Shown one piece after another: positions 58,661 to 64,000 of a DNA stretch of 64,000 nt. The notes below the pieces were generated by a model. It worked only from the letters and a program-made list of their open reading frames with translations, ran no database searches and had not been told where the DNA came from. The number at the start of each line of letters is the position of its first letter. Positions within the stretch are counted from its first letter, which is position 1. Source of the DNA: Corynebacterium aquilae DSM 44791 (GTDB lineage Bacteria > Actinomycetota > Actinomycetes > Mycobacteriales > Mycobacteriaceae); assembly GCF_001941445.1 (NCBI RefSeq), contig NZ_CP009245.1, positions 1,573,992 to 1,637,991 of the forward strand, given 5' to 3'. The translations under genes were made by a program, and so were the position numbers.

Positions 58661-59056
58661 ATGAAGCTGACCGCTCGCAAGTCCCTCATCGCAGCCCTGA
58701 CCGCTGCATCCCTGACCGCCGGTGTCGTCACCGCCGCTCCCGCCATGGCCGACGAGTCCGGCTCCTTCGACTCCTTCTCCTCTTCCTCCAGCAAGACTGA
58801 CAAGGAGCCGGAAACCGAGATCAAGAAGGTTCCGAAGAGGGACGAAAACGGCAAGATCATCATCGGTGAAAACGGCGAGCCTGAGTACGAGTACAAGGAA
58901 GTTCCGGTCGACTCCGACAAGAACAAGGCCGAGAACCTCACCGAGAAGCTCAAGGACTGGGTCACCCTCCTGGCTACCATCGCTTCCCTGTTCGGTGCGA
59001 TCATCTCCATCACCAAGTCTGCCGACAACCTGGCTAAGGCTTTCGGCCCCAAGTAA
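58661..59056 (+). CDS. Small secreted protein with C-terminal hydrophobic/amphipathic helix
   Basis: A 131-residue protein. Residues 1-30 are a Sec signal peptide (MKLTARKSLIAALTAASLTA... ending APAMA before DESG). The mature part begins with a Ser-rich stretch, followed by a Lys/Glu-rich segment with two similar units (KKVPKRDENGK and KEVPVDSDKNK). From about residue 92 a continuous helix follows (LTEKLKDWVTLLATIASLFG, then AIISITKSADNLAKAFGPK), with the look of corynebacterial small porin-type peptides. Codon choice (AAG, CTG, ACC, GAC) suggests high expression. The start has a GAAAAGGA ribosome-binding site. No family is firmly recognised; a cell-envelope role is an inference. Confidence 0.75.
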   Translation: MKLTARKSLIAALTAASLTAGVVTAAPAMADESGSFDSFSSSSSKTDKEPETEIKKVPKRDENGKIIIGENGEPEYEYKEVPVDSDKNKAENLTEKLKDWVTLLATIASLFGAIISITKSADNLAKAFGPK

Positions 59057-59118
59057 GCCCTAGCGCTTCACCCGGGCCGACGACGACGCGGACACTATTG
59101 TCCGCGCCTCGTCCCTGA

Positions 59119-59155
59119 ACCACCGCCACCCCACATCGGGTGCCGGTGGTTTTTT
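59119..59155 (+). terminator. Terminator after the secreted-protein gene
   Basis: ACCACCGCCACCC and GGGTGCCGGTGGT form a 12-pair stem with one mismatch, followed by TTTTTT. A second hairpin (CGCGGAC/GTCCGCG, 59087-59106) lies just before. Confidence 0.85.
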
Positions 59156-59189
59156 CATGCCCACCCCAACACACTGCCCCGCCAACAGC

Positions 59190-59233
59190 AAAAAGCCTGC
59201 CAGATGAGTGCACCCAACACTCACCGGCAGGCT
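59190..59233 (-). terminator. Terminator after rel
   Basis: AGCCTGCCGGTGAGTG and its complement form a stem of about 14 pairs (one mismatch) around a loop, followed on the minus strand by TTTTTGCTG. It lies about 38 bases past the rel stop. Confidence 0.85.
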
Positions 59234-59270
59234 ATGCCTTCCCCCAGGGTCACCTCAGGTGGGACCTCGT

Positions 59271-61553
59271 CTAGTTCGGATTTACGCGGTAGACGTCAAA
59301 AACACCTTCAATGTTGCGCAGCTGCGTCATCAAAGCTCCCAACTGCTTAGTATCGGAAACCTGGAACGTAAACTGCGATACGGCCACCCGATCATCGGCC
59401 GACTGCGAACTCATCGCCGTTACTGCGACCTTCTGTTCGTTCATCACTCGAGTCAGCTCAAACAACAGGCCCTGCCGATCCAGCGCCTCCAACTGGAGGG
59501 TCGCACTGAACACCTTTCCGGCGCCCTCCCGCGCCCAGGACACATCAATGAGCCGCTCCGGCTCCTGCTTCAACCGGGCACTATTGGTGCAATCGCTTCG
59601 GTGCACACTTACCCCACCGCCGCGAGTGACGAAACCAAAGATCTCGTCGCCCGGCACCGGCTGGCAACACCGCGCCATCTTCGCCAACACATCCGGGCTG
59701 CCCTCCACGAGCACACCCACCGCGCTGGGATCGGGTCGCGCATTAGAGGCACTCACCAACTCTTCTAGCGGGGTACGCGACGCCAACGTCTCCTGATCGT
59801 CGGTATCCCCAAACATCGTCTCCAGGCGGTGGGCAACATTACCCGCCGTCACCGACCCCTCACCGATAGCGGTGTACAAGGCATCGACGTCCTGGTAGTT
59901 CAGCTCAGCAGCAACCTGCTTCATCGACTGGGCAGTAAACAAACGGTGCAGCGGCAAGCCACCGCGCTGCACTTCCTGCGCCAGCGCATCGCGGCCCAGC
60001 TCCAGCGACTCCTCGCGGCGCTCCTTCGCGAACCACTGGCGAATCTTCGCCTTCGCCCGCGGAGACACCACAAACTTTTGCCAATCGCGGCTCGGCCCCG
60101 CATTAGTGTCCTTGGAGGTGAAAATCTCCACCCGGTCACCGGACTTCAGCTTGGACTCCAACGCCACCAGCTTGCCGTTAACCTTCGCACCAATACAGCG
60201 GTGCCCGACCTCCGTGTGGACGGCATAAGCAAAATCCACCGGAGTCGACCCGGTCGGCAAATTCACCACATCACCCTTCGGGGTGAAAGCAAAAATCTGC
60301 TGACTGGTCAGGTCATAGCGCAAAGAATCCAAAAACTCGTTCGGATCCGCGGCCTCTTTTTGCCAATCCAACAGCTGACGCATCCACGCCATCTGATCGA
60401 CCTCAGCCTTATCCCCCGAATGCGAGCCCTTGGTCTCCTTATAGCGCCAGTGGGCGGCAATACCGAACTCGGCATTGTAGTGCATCTCGTGGGTGCGGAC
60501 CTGCACCTCAAGTGGCTTGCCACCAGGGCCCATCACGGTGGTGTGCAGGGACTGATACACCCCGAACCGCGGCGCAGAAATATAGTCCTTAAACCGCCCC
60601 GGCATCGCCGGATACAAAGAGTGCACCGCACCGATGGCCGCATAACAATCGTTGACATTGTCGACGAGCACGCGAATGCCGACCAGGTCGAAGATCTCCT
60701 CAAAATCCCGGCCGCGCACAATCATCTTCTGATAAATCGACCAATAGTGCTTCGGGCGCCCCATCACCTCCGCCTGGATGTGATTGTCCTTCATCGTCTG
60801 CGACACACTGCCGAGAATCTCCTGCAGATAACGGTCACGCGAGGGAGCACGATCCGCAACCAACCGCACGATCTCGTCGTACTTCTTCGGATACAAGATC
60901 GCAAAGGAAAGATCCTCAAGCTCCCACTTGATGGTCGCCATACCCAGCCGGTGCGCCAGCGGGGCGATCACTTCCAGCGTTTGCCGGGCCTTCTTAGCCT
61001 GCTTCTCCGGGGGCAGAAACCGCATCGTGCGCATATTGTGCAAACGGTCAGCCACCTTAATGACCAACACGCGCGGATCCTGACTCATCGCCACAATCAT
61101 CTTGCGAATCGTCTCAGCCTCCGCCGCCGCCCCCAACGCGACCTTATCCAGCTTGGTGACGCCGTCAACCAAACGCGCGACCTCAGCCCCGAAGTCCTGC
61201 GTCAAATCATCCAGCGAATAATCAGTGTCCTCCACCGTGTCGTGCAACAACGCCGCCACCAGCGTGGTGGTGTCCATGCCGATCTCTGCCGCAATAGTCG
61301 CCACCGCCAAAGGGTGAGTGATGTAAGGATCCCCCGACTTACGAAACACCCCCTCGTGCAGTTTTTCCGCAGTGTGATACGCCTTCTGCAGAATCTCCAC
61401 ATCCGCTTTGGGATGAATCTTTTTATGGATGCTCACCAAGGGATCCAACACGGGATCCACCTTGACGCGCGAACCCGTCAAACTTCGTGCCAATCGAGCA
61501 GACATGCTCAACACTGTTGCCTGGTTACGATCTTGGGTGCGTTTGCTATTCAC
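59271..61553 (-). CDS. rel: Bifunctional (p)ppGpp synthetase/hydrolase
   Basis: Stringent-response enzyme. The 760-residue protein has the HD hydrolase domain ([47 protein letters not shown]), the synthetase domain ([64 protein letters not shown]), a TGS domain near residue 390-450 ([21 protein letters not shown]) and a C-terminal zinc-finger plus ACT domain ([31 protein letters not shown]). Both catalytic domains are intact. The start is a GTG with AGGAG six bases upstream. It follows apt with about 165 bases between. The locus order secDF-dciAE-apt-rel is the one described for C. glutamicum. Confidence 0.97.
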   Translation of the reverse strand: MNSKRTQDRNQATVLSMSARLARSLTGSRVKVDPVLDPLVSIHKKIHPKADVEILQKAYHTAEKLHEGVFRKSGDPYITHPLAVATIAAEIGMDTTTLVAALLHDTVEDTDYSLDDLTQDFGAEVARLVDGVTKLDKVALGAAAEAETIRKMIVAMSQDPRVLVIKVADRLHNMRTMRFLPPEKQAKKARQTLEVIAPLAHRLGMATIKWELEDLSFAILYPKKYDEIVRLVADRAPSRDRYLQEILGSVSQTMKDNHIQAEVMGRPKHYWSIYQKMIVRGRDFEEIFDLVGIRVLVDNVNDCYAAIGAVHSLYPAMPGRFKDYISAPRFGVYQSLHTTVMGPGGKPLEVQVRTHEMHYNAEFGIAAHWRYKETKGSHSGDKAEVDQMAWMRQLLDWQKEAADPNEFLDSLRYDLTSQQIFAFTPKGDVVNLPTGSTPVDFAYAVHTEVGHRCIGAKVNGKLVALESKLKSGDRVEIFTSKDTNAGPSRDWQKFVVSPRAKAKIRQWFAKERREESLELGRDALAQEVQRGGLPLHRLFTAQSMKQVAAELNYQDVDALYTAIGEGSVTAGNVAHRLETMFGDTDDQETLASRTPLEELVSASNARPDPSAVGVLVEGSPDVLAKMARCCQPVPGDEIFGFVTRGGGVSVHRSDCTNSARLKQEPERLIDVSWAREGAGKVFSATLQLEALDRQGLLFELTRVMNEQKVAVTAMSSQSADDRVAVSQFTFQVSDTKQLGALMTQLRNIEGVFDVYRVNPN

Positions 61554-61718
61554 GCTGTACTCCTGGGGCTGATGTGGGCACGTAGTGAAAACTCATGAGT
61601 CTTAAAACACCAACTTTACCTGCGTGCACAACAACGTCATGCACCCGGTATGCGCCAAAGAAAAAACCCCGCTCACAGCCTCACAAGAGCATTGAGAGTA
61701 ACTATGGCGGGGCGGGCG

Positions 61719-62309
61719 TTAAGTGGCCGCGGGAAAATCGACCGTGACAGAGTCAACACCGTGGGCGACAACCACCAGCGGCACATCGGACAACTTCTCC
61801 CGGCCCCCGAGGCTTTCCACCTCCAGCACCACAGCATGCCCGCTGACAATGCCACCACAGGACTCAATGAGCTTGCGGGCGGCCACCAAGGTGCCACCAG
61901 TAGCCAACACATCATCGATCAGCACAATCTTGGTGCCCTCAATATCGATCGCGTCCTGCGGAATCTCCAGGGCGGCGGTGCCATACTCCAGCTGGTAGGT
62001 TTGCGTCACCACCGGCGGCGGCAACTTGCCAGCCTTACGGATCGCCAGCACCCCGACACCTAAGCGGTAAGCCACCGCGGAGCCCAACAGGAAACCCCGG
62101 GCATCCAAACCGCCAATCATCTCGGCGCCCATCGCCTTGGCGGCCTCGGCGAGCTCATCAATGATCAGCGTGTACGCCTCAGCATCAGCCAACACCGGGG
62201 TCAGATCCTCGAAAAGAATCCCTGGGGCAGGAAAATCAGGCACCAACCGCACATGGGTTCGCAGCGCCTCACGGGCGTCAAAAGGCTGTGTCTCAGACGA
62301 CGATGTCAT
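61719..62309 (-). CDS. apt: Adenine phosphoribosyltransferase
   Basis: Salvages adenine to AMP using [29 protein letters not shown] and the region [33 protein letters not shown] match the family, and the PRPP-binding loop is [19 protein letters not shown] near residue 133. Length 196 is close to the usual 175-185. The start codon overlaps the dciAE stop by four bases and has AGGAGAAC before it. Genes next to rel in actinobacteria often include apt. Confidence 0.95.
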   Translation of the reverse strand: MTSSSETQPFDAREALRTHVRLVPDFPAPGILFEDLTPVLADAEAYTLIIDELAEAAKAMGAEMIGGLDARGFLLGSAVAYRLGVGVLAIRKAGKLPPPVVTQTYQLEYGTAALEIPQDAIDIEGTKIVLIDDVLATGGTLVAARKLIESCGGIVSGHAVVLEVESLGGREKLSDVPLVVVAHGVDSVTVDFPAAT

Positions 62310-63901
62310 TGCTTGTTCTCCTGCCAGCGATCCATATTCCAGCCCAAACCAGCCGGATTGGTGTTGGGTACCACGTTACCGACGCTGCGGTCGATAACAA
62401 ACGTGCGGGGCTGCGCGCACAGCGGAATCGTCGGAACTTCCTCCCACAGCTTCGTCTCCGCTGCCCGCAAACCCTCCACATCGGTGGTATCCACATCAGC
62501 ATCCGGGTATTGCAGCGACGGATCCATACCAACCAACACCGCATCAAGCGCACCCGGCAGCACCTGGGTAGTACCCCACGCACCTTCCACCTGACGATGC
62601 ACTTGCGACAAATCGCCACCCACCTCGTGGGCGTCAATAATCTCAATGCCGGCCGGCTCACAGGACACCCGCATTGCCTCCACCATGGCGGCCTTGCGGG
62701 GATCCGGACCCATATAACCAATGTGAATCTGCTGACCAGACAGAGTCTGCGCCAAAGCGATATCCACCCCCATGTGAGCATCGGAAATATCAGTCATCTG
62801 CGCGTTCAAAGGATCGCCATAAGACAACAAACGCGTTGCAAGCGGCGGAGTCTCCACCCCAGCCAACTGCGTGGAAGCCTGCGCCACAGCCGGCTGATCA
62901 ATACACGCCGCCAACGCCTGGCGCGCCTGATCCGAACCAAGCACACCATCGTTGCTCAGCACCAACTGCTCAATCAAAATGCCAGCCTCATGGGAGACAT
63001 CAAACCGGTTGAGAGGGTCATCACGGTTAACCCAATCAACCGTGGGTACCCCCACCAAATCCGCGATCTCCATGCTCTTAGTGGCATTCTTCGCAGCCAG
63101 ATCCGTGTGCTTCGGCCACACCACCACCTCGGCAATCTCCGCCGGATCACCCGACCAGGATTCGTTGCGGTTCAAGACCACGCCGCCATCTTCCCGCACG
63201 GCAGAAATCTTGTACGGCCCGTAAGCAACCTGGAGGGCAGGATTAAAAGCCTTCAAATCAAAGCCCGTATTCCACGCCTCCGCGACCGCCTGCAAGCTTT
63301 CCTCATCAGCCTGCTCCAACGCCTGCGTAAACTGCTCAGGGCTCACACCGGCAGCCTGCACAATCGCATGGCTCGGCAACACGGTGCCAGCAGAAAACAA
63401 CTGACGCCACCGGTTCCCCAAGCCCTCCTTGAACACCACAGAGAAATCCTTCGCCCCAGGCGCACACTCCACAGAGGCCACCTGCTCAGCCAAAGGAATA
63501 TGAGAAGCAAAAATATCTTGACGCTGCCCCGCCGTCACAGTGAGCTGAAAATCCTGACACGTTACCGGCACCCCGTCGCTATAGGTGGCCTTGTCACTGA
63601 TGTGATAGTTGATCCGCTTCTGGGGACCAGGTACGGCCTGCGCATCCACAAAATCGGTGTTCGGAATCAACTGTCCCTTAGGACCCGCCACAAACGCGGG
63701 TGGGTACACGCGCGAGACCACATAATCAGCATGGTCACTGACACCGGTCACCGAACCCGCGTTACTGGTCAACAGATCACTGCCGACCGCATAACCAAAA
63801 TGATCCGGCGGCGGCTCAGGAGCGGGCACCTCCGGTTCACTACAGCCTGCAAGTACCAGACCTGTGGCCGCAACAGTGGCCAGTACATGACGAAACTTCA
63901 A
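62306..63901 (-). CDS. dciAE: Family 5 substrate-binding lipoprotein (dciAE-like)
   Basis: Extracytoplasmic solute-binding protein of peptide/opine-type ABC importers. I place the start at the TTG at 63901, preceded by AGAAGG about 9 bases away; the protein then begins [21 protein letters not shown], a lipoprotein signal peptide with lipobox VLAGC. The mature part is 531 residues minus the signal and shows the SBP_bac_5 layout ([68 protein letters not shown]). No permease or ATPase genes are adjacent. The name is used by synteny with C. glutamicum (secF - dciAE - apt - rel); the real ligand is unknown. Confidence 0.88.
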   Translation of the reverse strand: MKFRHVLATVAATGLVLAGCSEPEVPAPEPPPDHFGYAVGSDLLTSNAGSVTGVSDHADYVVSRVYPPAFVAGPKGQLIPNTDFVDAQAVPGPQKRINYHISDKATYSDGVPVTCQDFQLTVTAGQRQDIFASHIPLAEQVASVECAPGAKDFSVVFKEGLGNRWRQLFSAGTVLPSHAIVQAAGVSPEQFTQALEQADEESLQAVAEAWNTGFDLKAFNPALQVAYGPYKISAVREDGGVVLNRNESWSGDPAEIAEVVVWPKHTDLAAKNATKSMEIADLVGVPTVDWVNRDDPLNRFDVSHEAGILIEQLVLSNDGVLGSDQARQALAACIDQPAVAQASTQLAGVETPPLATRLLSYGDPLNAQMTDISDAHMGVDIALAQTLSGQQIHIGYMGPDPRKAAMVEAMRVSCEPAGIEIIDAHEVGGDLSQVHRQVEGAWGTTQVLPGALDAVLVGMDPSLQYPDADVDTTDVEGLRAAETKLWEEVPTIPLCAQPRTFVIDRSVGNVVPNTNPAGLGWNMDRWQENKQ

Positions 63902-64000
63902 GGTTTCTTGCCTTCTTTGTTCACACCCGCGCAACGCACGAGACAGAGAGAACCACGTGCCCGAAGACGGCGGGAACCCCCAACTCAAACTCGCTCACTT

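Overview
The window is a stretch of actinobacterial core chromosome, most likely from a Corynebacterium species. Supporting signs are an actinobacterial-type MihF nucleoid protein next to gmk and rpoZ, a PriA protein without a Walker A motif, a type II dehydroquinase inside an aroC-aroK-aroB-aroQ operon, a predicted McbR operator in the metK promoter, a predicted GlxR operator, and a gene order (rib - rsmB/fmt/def/priA - metK - coaBC - rpoZ - gmk - mihF - pyr - efp/nusB - aro - aroE/mltG/ruvX/alaS - aspS - hisS - rel/apt/dciAE) that matches, from memory, the C. glutamicum chromosome. No tRNA, rRNA, insertion sequence, integrase or CRISPR array was found. Most genes lie on the minus strand in tight operons with 1-4 base overlaps.

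Layout. 1-4.5 kb: tail of a PH-domain membrane gene (truncated by the window edge), then the riboflavin operon rpe-ribD-ribE-ribBA-ribH (minus). 4.6-10 kb: rsmB-fmt-def-priA. 10-14.5 kb: metK, coaBC, rpoZ, gmk, mihF. 15-18.3 kb: the only clearly accessory-looking block, all plus strand: an AEC-family permease, a small PH-domain protein, and a translationally coupled HTH regulator - serine beta-lactamase-fold protein - small membrane protein operon. 18.4-26.7 kb: de novo pyrimidine operon pyrR-pyrB-pyrC-carA-carB-pyrF with a predicted PyrR-binding RNA hairpin over the pyrR ribosome-binding site. 27-29.3 kb: plus-strand TIGR01777 epimerase followed by two YbjN-like proteins. 29.4-32.8 kb: PPK2, nusB, efp, pepQ. 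33-38 kb: shikimate genes aroQ, aroB, aroK, aroC, a minimal prepilin peptidase, and aroE. 38.5-46 kb: mltG, ruvX, alaS, rarA and an atypical phosphotransferase. 46.3-49.4 kb: aspS and a zinc metallopeptidase. 49.5-54 kb: an Fe-S (FhuF-like) protein overlapping a large SNF2-family helicase gene, divergent from a TetR regulator. 54-59 kb: lipoprotein, hisS, MBL-fold hydrolase, membrane cyclophilin and a small secreted protein with a C-terminal hydrophobic/amphipathic helix. 59-64 kb: rel, apt and the substrate-binding lipoprotein dciAE.

The best candidates for something not well described are the SNF2 helicase / Fe-S protein / TetR divergon at 49.5-54 kb, the HTH regulator / beta-lactamase-fold / membrane protein operon at 16.5-18.3 kb with its own perfect palindrome at the start codon, and the small secreted protein at 58.7 kb with a GlxR-like operator far upstream. 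The most securely read regulatory signals are the TAGAC-N6-GTCTA McbR-type site inside the metK promoter and the PyrR-type hairpin before pyrR. All functional calls rest on reading translated sequence and remembered family motifs; no database search was possible.
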